Of a stretch of DNA of 12,254 bases, positions 5,643-12,254 are shown in pieces. The number at the start of each line of letters is the position of its first letter. Within the stretch, counting starts at the first letter, position 1. Position numbers and translations under genes: made by a program. This stretch comes from UBA2160 sp964588665 (GTDB taxonomy: Bacteria; Chloroflexota; Dehalococcoidia; Lucifugimonadales; UBA1123): NCBI GenBank assembly GCA_964588665.1, contig CAZPQQ010000087.1, positions 1-12,254 on the forward strand, given 5' to 3'. The notes under the pieces were generated by a model. The model was not told the origin of the DNA, did no database searches, and was given only the letters and a program-made list of their open reading frames with translations.

Positions 5643-6656
5643 TCAGCCGTGTTTCACGACCATCTGAAGCTGCATCGACGGACGGCACAGCGCCTCGAAC
5701 GCCTGCTGGATGTCGTCCAACGGCAGGAGGCTCGCGTCGGTGATCAGCGGCTCCATCGACACCTTGCCAGTGCGAATCAGGTCCAACGCGATGCGCCAGT
5801 CTTCTGGTCGAGAGCCGAACGACGCCTGCACGCTTACCTCCCGCGCCATCCAGTCCGGCGGCAGAAGCTCCGTCGGCTCCCACGTGATCGCAACCAGCAT
5901 GACCTGCCCGTTGCGCCTGACCATCTGGAGCGCGTCGTCGAGGGTGGTTTTGGCGGCGGCGCACTCGAACACCACGTCGGGACCGAGGCCGTCCGACAGC
6001 TCCACCATGCGCTCGATCACATCCGTTTCCGTCGGGTCGATGACCGCGTCCGCGCCCAGCTTGCGGGCCGCTTCGGCTCTCGCAGGCGCAGGCTCGGCCA
6101 CGAACACGCGGGCCGCACCAGCCGCGCGGGCGACCTGCATGCAGAGGAGGCCGATAGGTCCGGCGCCCAGAACGGTCACCGTGTCTCCCAGACGCATCTT
6201 CGACAGCCGGACCGCGTGGGCGGTCACCGCGCACGGCTCGCACATAGCCGCAGCCTGGCTGGAGACGCCTTCCGGGATGGCGATGGGCTCCCACTCATCC
6301 ATCAGCACCTGCTCCGCGTACGCACGCACTTTGTTGAGAGGAAACCCTTCGTTGCGATAGTTGAATCGCGGACCCCTGGCTGTAGCCAGCGTGGGCGGAG
6401 GTTCGCCCCCTCCGCCGACAATCCGGTCCCCGACCTTCCATCGCTCGACGCCCTGGCCGACCTTCGACACGACGCCCGAGTACTCGTGGCCGAGCACCGA
6501 ACCGGGCGGAGCGATGTCGTACATGAAAGCGTGAACATCCGTGCCGCAGATGGCGCAGAATTCCACGTCGACGACGAGCTGTCCCGGACCGGGTTTCGGA
6601 TCGGCCATCTCTTCGATGGCGAACTGTTGGTTGCCTTTGTAGACGGCGACGCGCAT
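5643..6656 (-). CDS. zinc-dependent medium-chain alcohol/polyol dehydrogenase, 337 aa
   Basis: This is an NAD(P)-dependent MDR-family dehydrogenase of the threonine/sorbitol/butanediol dehydrogenase type. The catalytic zinc site is visible: C37 in CAICGTD, H57-E58 in VLGHEYSGVV, and C139-E140-P in AMCEPCAV. The Rossmann motif is GAGPIG at 164-169, and the acidic residue near 188 (VAEPA) suggests NAD preference. The four-cysteine structural-zinc lobe expected after VGDRIV (about residues 80-115) is absent, replaced by a Gly/Pro-rich loop. This occurs in some polyol dehydrogenases. ATG 6654-6656 follows GTGAGGAG (minus strand, 6667-6674) at about ten bases, a good start. Longer in-frame extension upstream overlaps the kinase gene and is rejected. 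It lies 89 bases downstream of the kinase-like gene on the same strand, so co-transcription is possible. Substrate is unknown. Confidence 0.92.
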   Translation of the reverse strand: MRVAVYKGNQQFAIEEMADPKPGPGQLVVDVEFCAICGTDVHAFMYDIAPPGSVLGHEYSGVVSKVGQGVERWKVGDRIVGGGGEPPPTLATARGPRFNYRNEGFPLNKVRAYAEQVLMDEWEPIAIPEGVSSQAAAMCEPCAVTAHAVRLSKMRLGDTVTVLGAGPIGLLCMQVARAAGAARVFVAEPAPARAEAARKLGADAVIDPTETDVIERMVELSDGLGPDVVFECAAAKTTLDDALQMVRRNGQVMLVAITWEPTELLPPDWMAREVSVQASFGSRPEDWRIALDLIRTGKVSMEPLITDASLLPLDDIQQAFEALCRPSMQLQMVVKHG

Positions 6657-6745
6657 GGGTTCACACTCCTCACAGGTTGAGGCCAGGTTACCACCTGCGC
6701 GATTGGAGTCAAGGCGCTGCTGCCGCATGGGAATTCGGCCCCCGC

Positions 6746-7366
6746 TCAGTCTGACCCGACAGCGTCCGCCTCGGGTTCTGCGCCGGTCCTGCTCGCGGCG
6801 GCCACGCTTCGGAGCCACGCCTTCGCTGCTCGGGGCGAGCGATGGTGCACGACTTCCAGGTGGGCGAATCGCGGCTCGCGGAACAGCGCCGGGAGCTGCT
6901 GTCTCCGTCGCCAGTGAGTCTTCACGACCCACAGCCATAGCGATTCCCTGGTGAAGAAGTGATCCCGGAGGCGCTCTCTGTTGCCGTTCCAGAGCTCGAC
7001 TCGAAAGATCCCTCGACGGAAGATACGAAGGGTCAATCGCCAGAAAATAACCGGGAACGGGTAGTCGAGCCATACCAGCGTGGTGGCCTTGGACCAGGCA
7101 ACCTCGCGGGCAACGCTGTAGTTGCCGTCCGCCACCCATCGGTCGCCGCTCAACGCCTCGGCGATCAACGCACGGAACTCGTCGTCAGGCGTCTCGGTCC
7201 AGTTTGGCCCGTGCCGCAAAGCGTCGAACTCAACGTGCGGCACGCCCAGCGTCCTGGCCAGTTCGATGGCCAGCGACGTCTTGCCTGCGCCAGACGTGCC
7301 CAGCACGATAACGCGTTTGGGCGTGTCAAACGTGCCGGAATCGTCGCGATCTTCGAGGCTTGGCAT
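6746..7366 (-). CDS. P-loop NTPase, FlaR/adenylate-kinase-like small kinase family, 206 aa
   Basis: A Walker A loop lies at residues 23-30 (GTSGAGKT) directly after a hydrophobic strand (RVIVLG). Then come an HVEFDAL segment, the conserved DGNYS (80-84), TLVWLDYPFPV (96-106, Walker B-like strand), an arginine-rich lid (WRLTLRIFRR) and ELWNGNRERLRDHFF (124-138). This order matches proteins annotated as topology modulation protein FlaR or adenylate kinase-like. They resemble nucleotide or small-molecule kinases, but the true substrate is unproven. ATG 7364-7366 is the only ATG before the P-loop, with just a weak GGGAT upstream. An in-frame TTG at 7412-7414 would add 16 residues and has no ribosome site. 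The Ala/Glu-rich tail after residue 190 is probably disordered. It is intact and of normal length. Confidence 0.85.
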   Translation of the reverse strand: MPSLEDRDDSGTFDTPKRVIVLGTSGAGKTSLAIELARTLGVPHVEFDALRHGPNWTETPDDEFRALIAEALSGDRWVADGNYSVAREVAWSKATTLVWLDYPFPVIFWRLTLRIFRRGIFRVELWNGNRERLRDHFFTRESLWLWVVKTHWRRRQQLPALFREPRFAHLEVVHHRSPRAAKAWLRSVAAASRTGAEPEADAVGSD

Positions 7367-7503
7367 AATCCGAAATCCCGGGACGACGCTTCGGGTTGGG
7401 TACGCACGAAACAACGCGGAAGGTCAATCTAAGAGGTCTGGCAAAGCGTCCGACAGCCACACGCATGCAGGCTGTATGCGCGATCTTCGTGCAGTAGCAC
7501 CCT

Positions 7504-7535
7504 TCGTCCGTTCGTACTGAGCCTGTCGAAGGACC
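7504..7535. repeat. REP-like dispersed sequence (TCGACAGGCTCAGTACGAA type)
   Basis: Read on the minus strand this is CCTTCGACAGGCTCAG followed by TACGAACGGACGAAG. The core (CTTCGACAGGCTCAG plus ACGAACGG) is a short repeat I recognise from intergenic regions of many unrelated bacteria, including Chloroflexota. The TTCG and CGAA ends can pair imperfectly. It lies in the gap between the end of uvrA and the start of the kinase-like gene, the usual location for such elements. Confidence 0.6.
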
Positions 7536-7593
7536 CCGATGAGCCAAGTTCCGCCGCCCGACCGGCGAACTCGGTCAGCATTCACAATTGCGC

Positions 7594-10509
7594 CTAATCC
7601 GCCGCCGGAGCTTCCGCCGCCTCGACCGCACCGGCTGTCTTCGGGAGGATGTCTCGGAGGTAGTCACCCGTTAGGGAGGCCTCGATGCCCGTCAGGTCCT
7701 CTGGCGTGCCCTCGGCGATGACCTCGCCGCCTTTGTCTCCGGCGCCCGGGCCCAGGTCGACGATCCAGTCGGCGCTCTTGATCAGGTCCAGGTGGTGCTC
7801 GATCAGCACGACGCTGTTTCCGGCCTCGACCAATCTGTGCAGCACCCGCATCAAATGCGCGCAGTCCTCGAACGACAGGCCCGTTGTCGGTTCGTCCAGA
7901 ATGTAGAGCGTCTGGCCCGTGGCGCGTTTCGAGAGCTCGGTCGACAGCTTCACGCGCTGGGCCTCACCGCCACTCAGGTGCGTGGCGGGCTGGCCTAGCC
8001 GGATGTAGCCGAGGCCGACGTCCTGCATCGTCTGGAGTTTGTTCCGGACCCGTGGGATGTTCTCGAAGAAGTCCAGCGCCTCGGTCACCGTCATGTTCAG
8101 CACTTCAGCGATGTTCTTGTCTTTGAACCTGATCTCCAGGGCTTCGCGGTTGTAACGCTTTCCGTCGCAGATCTCGCATGGCACCACCACGTCCGGCAGG
8201 AACTGCATCTCGATGTTGATGTGGCCGTCTCCGGAGCATGCCTCGCATCGGCCGCCTTTTACGTTGAAGGAGAACCTGCCTGGCTTGTAGCCGCGGGTCC
8301 TGGCGTCGGGCACCGTCGCGAATAGCTCTCTGATGGGCGTGAACGTTCCCGTGTACGTGGCCGGATTGCTGCGGGGGGTGCGGCCGATGGGCGACTGGTC
8401 GATGTTGACGACCTTGTCGATGTGCTCAATGCCGTCGATGCCGTCCGAATCGCCGGGGCGGTCCCTGGATCGATAGAAGATCTGCGCAAGCTTCTTGTAC
8501 AGGATCTCGTAGATCAGCGTGCTCTTTCCCGACCCCGATACGCCGGTGATGCACACCAGCTTGCCGAGTGGGATGCTGACGTCGACGTCTTTCAGGTTGT
8601 TTTGCCTGGCGCCCTTGACCACGATCTGCTTCCCGTTGCCTGGGCGCCGCGTCTCCGGGACCTCGATTTTTCTCGTGCCGCCAAGGTACTGTCCCGTGAT
8701 GGACTCGGGCGAGTTGATGATCGTCTCGACCGGTCCGGTGGCAACGATCCTGCCGCCGTGCTCGCCCGCTCCGGGGCCAAGGTCGACGATGTGGTCGGCT
8801 GACCGCATGATCGCCTCGTCGTGCTCGACGATAATCACGGTGTTGCCAAGGTCACGGAGGCCTTTCAGGGTTGTGATGAGCCGGTGATCGTCCGCGGGGT
8901 GCAGGCCGATCGACGGTTCGTCGCACACGTACAGCACGCCCATGAGGCCGGAGCCGATCTGCGTCGCCAGGCGTATGCGCTGCGCTTCGCCGCCGCTCAA
9001 TGTCGAGGCGGTGCGGGACAGCGTCAGGTAGTCCAGCCCGATATTCAACAGAAACCGAAGCCGGGCTTCGATCTCCTTCAGAATCTGGTTCGCGATCGTC
9101 CTCTCACGTTCGGTGAGAATGTCGTCAGCCGACACGCCGTTGGTCGACGGGATCTCGCCCCCAATGACATGAATCCACTCGAGGGCGGCTGAGATTGACT
9201 TGTCGGTCATCTCCATCACGTTGATACCGCCGATGGTCACTGCCAGGGCCTCGGGTCGGAGCTTGTCGCCGCTGCACTTTGCGCACGGCCTCGCCGCCAT
9301 GTACCGGTCGATCTCTTTACGAATGTAGTCGGACTCGGTGTCGCGGTATCTACGTTCCAGATTGTTGATGACCCCCTCGAAGCTGGTGGACCACCGATAG
9401 GTCCTTCCCCGTTTCGTATGGTGAGTCACCTTGATGTTCTTGCCTTTCGTGCCGTAGAAGACGACATCGAGCTGCTGCTTCGTCAGATCCTTGATGGGGG
9501 AATCAGTTGAGAATTCGTACGCCTCCGCCAGAGAGGAGAGTTGGCTGAGATACCAGGGCGAAATCGAACCCGTACGTGCCCAGGCCTGGACTCCCCCCTC
9601 GGCGATGCTCATGTTCTTGTCGGGAACAACGAGGTCGGGGTCGATTTCAAGTTTGTAGCCCAGACCGGTGCAGGTTTGGCAGGCGCCGTGAGGGTTGTTG
9701 AAGCTGAATGTTCTCGGCTCCAACTCGCCCAGACTGATGTTGCAGTGAACACAGGCGAACTGCTCGGAGAACAGCAGCTCGTCTCCGTCAATAATGTCAA
9801 TAAGCACGGTCCCGTCGGCCATCTTGAGCGCGGCCTCGACGGAGTCGGCCACCCTGGTCGGCTCTGCCCCCTCGCCGGTCACCAGGCGGTCCACTACGAT
9901 CTCGATCGTGTGCCACTTTTTCTTGTCCAGGTCGAATGTGTCGGATAGGTCGTGGGTCTCGCCGTTGACGCGCACCCTGACGAATCCCGCGGTGCGAGCC
10001 TGTTCGAAGACTTCTTTGTGCTCGCCCTTGCGACGCCGAATCATCGGGGCCATGATCTGGATGCGACCGCCATCGGGCAATGACGTGACGGCGTCGACGA
10101 TCTGCTGGACGGTTTGGCGTTCGACAGGCCGTCCGCACTTGTAGCAGTGCGGCCTGCCCACCCTGGCGAACAGCAGACGAAGGTAGTCGTAGATCTCGGT
10201 AACCGTCCCAACGGTCGAACGGGGGTTGTGGGAGACTCCCTTTTGGTCGATGGAGATCGCAGGCGAAAGGCCTCCGATGTAGTCGACGTCGGGTTTGTCC
10301 ATCCGTCCCAGGAACTGCCGGGCGTACGCGGACAGCGACTCGACGTACCGTCGCTGGCCTTCAGCGTATATCGTGTCGAACGCAAGCGAGCTCTTTCCTG
10401 AGCCTGACACCCCGGTAATGACTATCAGCTTGTTGCGCGGGATGGTCACGTCGACGTTCTTGAGGTTGTGCTCGCGCGCGCCCTGTACAACGATGTTCTC
10501 TAGCGGCAT
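7594..10509 (-). CDS. uvrA: UvrABC excinuclease subunit A
   Basis: This is the full-length 971-residue damage-recognition ATPase of nucleotide excision repair, which loads UvrB on DNA lesions. It has two ABC modules: Walker A at 33-41 (GVSGSGKSS) and 656-664 (GVSGSGKST), signatures LSGGEAQR at 504-511 and 845-852, and Walker B acids D530/E531 and D872/E873. Zinc-binding cysteine pairs occur at 122/125, 253/256, 277/280 and 409/412, and in the DNA-binding module at 755/758 with 778/781. The UvrB-binding/insertion region of module I is present (about 130-250). Minor departures are YVCDEPS where Leu is common at 529, and TTGLS where His is common at 879. The Ala/Glu-rich tail follows residue 958. 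ATG 10507-10509 begins the invariant N terminus; GGAGG (10522-10526, minus strand) is 12 bases away. A candidate promoter lies at 10653-10682. No LexA-type box was found. uvrB and uvrC are not in the window. Confidence 0.98.
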   Translation of the reverse strand: MPLENIVVQGAREHNLKNVDVTIPRNKLIVITGVSGSGKSSLAFDTIYAEGQRRYVESLSAYARQFLGRMDKPDVDYIGGLSPAISIDQKGVSHNPRSTVGTVTEIYDYLRLLFARVGRPHCYKCGRPVERQTVQQIVDAVTSLPDGGRIQIMAPMIRRRKGEHKEVFEQARTAGFVRVRVNGETHDLSDTFDLDKKKWHTIEIVVDRLVTGEGAEPTRVADSVEAALKMADGTVLIDIIDGDELLFSEQFACVHCNISLGELEPRTFSFNNPHGACQTCTGLGYKLEIDPDLVVPDKNMSIAEGGVQAWARTGSISPWYLSQLSSLAEAYEFSTDSPIKDLTKQQLDVVFYGTKGKNIKVTHHTKRGRTYRWSTSFEGVINNLERRYRDTESDYIRKEIDRYMAARPCAKCSGDKLRPEALAVTIGGINVMEMTDKSISAALEWIHVIGGEIPSTNGVSADDILTERERTIANQILKEIEARLRFLLNIGLDYLTLSRTASTLSGGEAQRIRLATQIGSGLMGVLYVCDEPSIGLHPADDHRLITTLKGLRDLGNTVIIVEHDEAIMRSADHIVDLGPGAGEHGGRIVATGPVETIINSPESITGQYLGGTRKIEVPETRRPGNGKQIVVKGARQNNLKDVDVSIPLGKLVCITGVSGSGKSTLIYEILYKKLAQIFYRSRDRPGDSDGIDGIEHIDKVVNIDQSPIGRTPRSNPATYTGTFTPIRELFATVPDARTRGYKPGRFSFNVKGGRCEACSGDGHINIEMQFLPDVVVPCEICDGKRYNREALEIRFKDKNIAEVLNMTVTEALDFFENIPRVRNKLQTMQDVGLGYIRLGQPATHLSGGEAQRVKLSTELSKRATGQTLYILDEPTTGLSFEDCAHLMRVLHRLVEAGNSVVLIEHHLDLIKSADWIVDLGPGAGDKGGEVIAEGTPEDLTGIEASLTGDYLRDILPKTAGAVEAAEAPAAD

Positions 10510-10652
10510 ATTCTGTGTGGGCCTCCGATGTTGCGTCTACATGCCGATAACAGGGTGCCCCGAGCGGCTTCTGGCATCGAGGCGACAGCGACCCTGCGGT
10601 TGCTGCCGATAAGGCGAGGAGAGGGAACGGTGCTTTGGCGCTGCCAGACTTG

Positions 10653-10682
10653 ATTCTACCATTTGAGACTGCATTCTGTCAG
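10653..10682 (-). promoter_or_regulatory. candidate sigma-70 promoter for uvrA
   Basis: On the minus strand CTGACA (10677-10682) and TAGAAT (10653-10658) are 18 bases apart, each matching the consensus at five of six positions. It is the best promoter-like pair in the window. The implied uvrA leader is about 135 nt, longer than needed for translation. Confidence 0.5.
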
Positions 10683-10950
10683 GCAAAGCCCAAGACCTTT
10701 TAGACCAATTGTTCTTAGTTTATGGCGGCGGAAAATGTTGTCGCCACACCACGACATTCGCATCTGCTCGTGTCGGGCGACGGCGACGGCCACACCCAAC
10801 GCCAACTCCAAGGTGTTCCGAATGCACAAACGACGGTGGAAATGATCTTCGATTGAAACGCGGGAACCACCGGTTCAGTCGCTCTTGTTCCGAGACATAC
10901 AGAATCAAGTGACAATCGTTCTCATAATACGGAGCGAATCTTCGAAATTG

Positions 10951-10980
10951 TTGTGTCGCGTCGTGAGTTCGGCATATGAT
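10951..10980 (+). promoter_or_regulatory. candidate promoter for the AT-hook-like small gene
   Basis: TTGTGT (10951-10956) and TATGAT (10975-10980) are 18 bases apart. The -10 matches five of six and the -35 about three. The transcript would start close to 10987, only some 20 bases before the ATG and just upstream of the AGGAGG at 10995-11000, so the leader would be very short. Confidence 0.4.
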
Positions 10981-11005
10981 GAATTGAGAACGTTAGGAGG
11001 AGTGG

Positions 11006-11323
11006 ATGATGCCGGACTTCCAGATTGTGGCCCTTAACGAAGCCGTTACTCAAACCAATCTGACCGGGAAACGGGGAGAAATCGTTCGGGAGTATCTCGG
11101 CTATATTGAGCAACTTCGCGATGGCATCGCCGGAGTGCTTCGAGCCGACGACGGCGAAACGACCGCGGCGATCCGACGGAGACTTGGCTCGGCGGCAGCG
11201 CTGGCCGGGCAGAAGCTCGTGGTCAGACGAGTCGGCGGATCCGTGTACTTCTGGCAAGACCAAGGCCGGGGCAAAACCGGCCGTCGAGGCAGGCCCCGTC
11301 AGTCGAAGAATTCATCCAGCTAG
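11006..11323 (+). CDS. small protein with C-terminal AT-hook-like motif, 105 aa
   Basis: The family has no name I know, though I recall similar short proteins (MPEFQ-type start, YIGYIEQL core, YFW segment) in Chloroflexota metagenomes. Residues 1-60 look helical: GKRGEIVREYLGYIEQLRDG, then TTAAIRRRLGSAAALAG. Beta-like LVVRRVGGSVYFW (71-83) follows, and then a basic tail where RRGRPRQ (93-99) resembles an AT-hook (RGRP core), a minor-groove DNA-binding motif. The pattern suggests a DNA- or chromatin-associated protein, by inference only. Two adjacent ATGs (11006, 11009) are possible. AGGAGG ends five bases before the first and eight before the second, so the second may be favoured. The strong ribosome site and nearby promoter indicate good expression. 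A 41-nt inverted repeat begins 25 bases after the stop. Confidence 0.8.
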   Translation: MMPDFQIVALNEAVTQTNLTGKRGEIVREYLGYIEQLRDGIAGVLRADDGETTAAIRRRLGSAAALAGQKLVVRRVGGSVYFWQDQGRGKTGRRGRPRQSKNSSS

Positions 11324-11348
11324 CGGCCATGAGCACCTAAGCTCCACA

Positions 11349-11389
11349 TTTCCGGCAAGCCTACGACGCGCAGCGTCGATTGCCGGAAA
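11349..11389. repeat. strong inverted repeat, likely 3' hairpin of the AT-hook-like gene
   Basis: TTTCCGGCAA (11349-11358) and TTGCCGGAAA (11380-11389) are perfect 10-base complements. Inside them CGACGC and GCGTCG pair again around a short GCA loop, with an asymmetric bulge between the two stems. It lies 25 bases after the stop of the small plus-strand gene and 60 bases before the MBL-fold remnant. No T-run follows on either strand, so it is not a standard intrinsic terminator. It may stabilise the 3' end, act as a U-less terminator, or be a small mobile palindrome. Confidence 0.65.
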
Positions 11390-11449
11390 CGGCTTCTCGC
11401 CCCGCTCCAAGGACGATCGCTCAAAGACCCCTATCGAAGGAGCGCGGGC

Positions 11450-12240
11450 ATGCGAATCTTGACGTCCGTACCACGGATTTGCATTCACGACAGACCCGGG
11501 CAGCCTCGGTTGGTCGGCGATTTCGTTGCTGAATGCCGGCGGCGAGAACATCCTGATCGACACCGGACCGGCGTCCAGGCGCGGCCTGCTCGTCGGCGTC
11601 ATCCTCACGCACTTGCACCGGGATCATTGCCCGGACACCGACCTGTTCACCAACGCCCGCATCCTGGTCCATCCGACCGAACTCGACTACGCGCACAACC
11701 CGGCGCGAGGCGACACCAGCGCATACTGGTACTTTGCCGCCATGCTCGCGAAGAGGGAGCCGATCTCGGACGGCGACCAGGTGACCAAAGGAGTCTCGGT
11801 GCTCGCCACGCCCGGTCACACCAAACGCCACATGGCCGTGCTCCTAGAGACAGGAGGCAAGAAGACCCTGGTGGCGGGCGACGCTCTCCCCCAATGGCGG
11901 TACAGTAAGCCGAGGACTGCCGTACAACGTATTCTGGGACGTCGATCACGCATCAAGCGTGAGCAAGATGCTCGATGCGTCCAACGTGTTCTACCCCGGC
12001 CGCGACAGGCCATTCAGCCTGGACGGCGATGAAATCACGTACCTGGAATGCCCGACCCAAGTCGAAATCGTCGGCAGCCTGGAGGGAGGCGGCGAGACCT
12101 CGGTGACCTACGCGGTCCAGGCTCAGCGCCCACGCAACATCTCACTAATCCAGACTGGATTCCATCTGGGAAATATCGGACAAACTTCTCGGCATTCTGG
12201 AGCATTGTTGGCTGTCAGCCCAAATGGGACAGATTGTTAA
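11450..12240 (+). pseudogene. metallo-beta-lactamase-fold hydrolase, broken by two frameshifts
   Basis: AAGGAG (11437-11442) precedes ATG 11450 by seven bases, so initiation looks intact (MRILTSV). The frame shifts by +1 near 11468-11472; the continuation HGFAFTTDPGSLGWSAISL is in another frame. That frame carries TGP and HLHRDH (11610-11627, HxHxDH), the fourth His in TPGHT (11817-11819) and the Asp in AGD (11880-11882). A second +1 shift in the C-run 11888-11892 moves the rest (NGGTVSRGLPYNVFWDV, then FYPGRDRPF) into a third frame, ending at TAA 12238-12240. Both shifts fit a single inserted C. RRGLLV joins directly to VILTH, where relatives have some 15-20 more residues, which suggests an in-frame deletion. 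The last zinc ligand, His in GHD of relatives, is Arg (CGC 12001-12003). The family includes lactonase-like enzymes; the ancestral substrate is unknown. Sequencing error could explain the frameshifts but not the other lesions. Confidence 0.85.
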
Positions 12241-12254
12241 TAGAGACTTTGAGC

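Larger units (their letters stand above)
10510..11005. other. 496-base divergent intergenic region between uvrA and the AT-hook-like gene
   Basis: It contains the uvrA promoter and leader on the left and the promoter of the small plus-strand gene on the right. TGCCGATAA occurs twice in the uvrA leader (10542-10550 and 10604-10612). The middle 270 bases have no credible gene: short frames on both strands lack ribosome sites and family character. GAACC-ACC-GGTTC near 10863-10875 is a small dyad, but it does not fit the known LexA spacing. I saw no RNA gene. Confidence 0.5.

Noticed and set aside
5649..6680. 343-codon plus-strand frame opposite the dehydrogenase gene
   Set aside because: Arg/His-rich translation typical of the antisense of a high-GC gene; the minus-strand MDR dehydrogenase explains the region fully.
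6657..7139. Long N-terminal extension of the dehydrogenase frame
   Set aside because: It overlaps the P-loop protein gene, is Arg-rich, and the good ribosome site and conserved N terminus both place the start at 6656.
10863..10875. GAACC-ACC-GGTTC as a LexA (SOS) box
   Set aside because: The spacing does not fit the CGAAC-N4-GTTCG type site, and it lies about 180 bases upstream of the predicted uvrA -35.

Overview
The window looks like a bacterial chromosome segment of fairly high GC from an uncultivated lineage. The housekeeping anchor is a complete uvrA. From memory of similar proteins, the small zinc-ribbon protein, the 105-residue AT-hook-like protein, the GH15 enzyme and the metallo-beta-lactamase-fold remnant all fit Chloroflexota (SAR202/Dehalococcoidia-like). 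That placement is an inference from family flavour and was not tested by phylogeny. The gene density is loose, with four gene-free gaps of roughly 370 to 530 bases.

Layout, left to right. Bases 1-690 (+ strand) hold a possible decayed reverse-transcriptase fragment, an unrecognised 166-residue protein, and a 33-codon ORF that overlaps it by ATGA. Bases 750-1495 (+) hold a toxin-antitoxin module of the MntA/HepT type: a minimal nucleotidyltransferase antitoxin overlapping a HEPN-domain toxin, both apparently started by TTG, in sequence that looks more AT-rich than its surroundings. Bases 1536-3362 (-) encode a GH15 glucoamylase/trehalase-type hydrolase that ends tail-to-tail with hepT. A two-CxxC zinc-ribbon protein lies at 3780-3983 (-).

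Bases 4510-10509 are a run of four minus-strand genes, in transcription order: uvrA, a P-loop FlaR-like nucleotide kinase-like protein, a zinc-dependent medium-chain dehydrogenase, and a Nudix hydrolase with the plant NUDX/animal NUDT6 architecture. The gaps of 227, 89 and 368 bases suggest separate transcripts rather than one tight operon. Short palindromic repeats flank the Nudix gene, and a widely dispersed REP-like sequence sits between the kinase gene and uvrA.

Bases 10951-11323 (+) carry a well-expressed-looking small gene (near-consensus Shine-Dalgarno, nearby promoter) followed by a strong 41-nt inverted repeat. Bases 11450-12240 (+) are a metallo-beta-lactamase-fold hydrolase broken by two frameshifts, with an apparent internal deletion and loss of its last zinc-binding histidine.

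The genes do not form one pathway. I see a DNA-repair gene, a stress/defence toxin-antitoxin pair, and scattered metabolic or nucleotide-sanitation enzymes. I do not see convincing evidence of a large undescribed system. The least explained items are the coupled pair at 90-688, the AT-hook-like small protein with its hairpin, and the repeat family around the Nudix gene.
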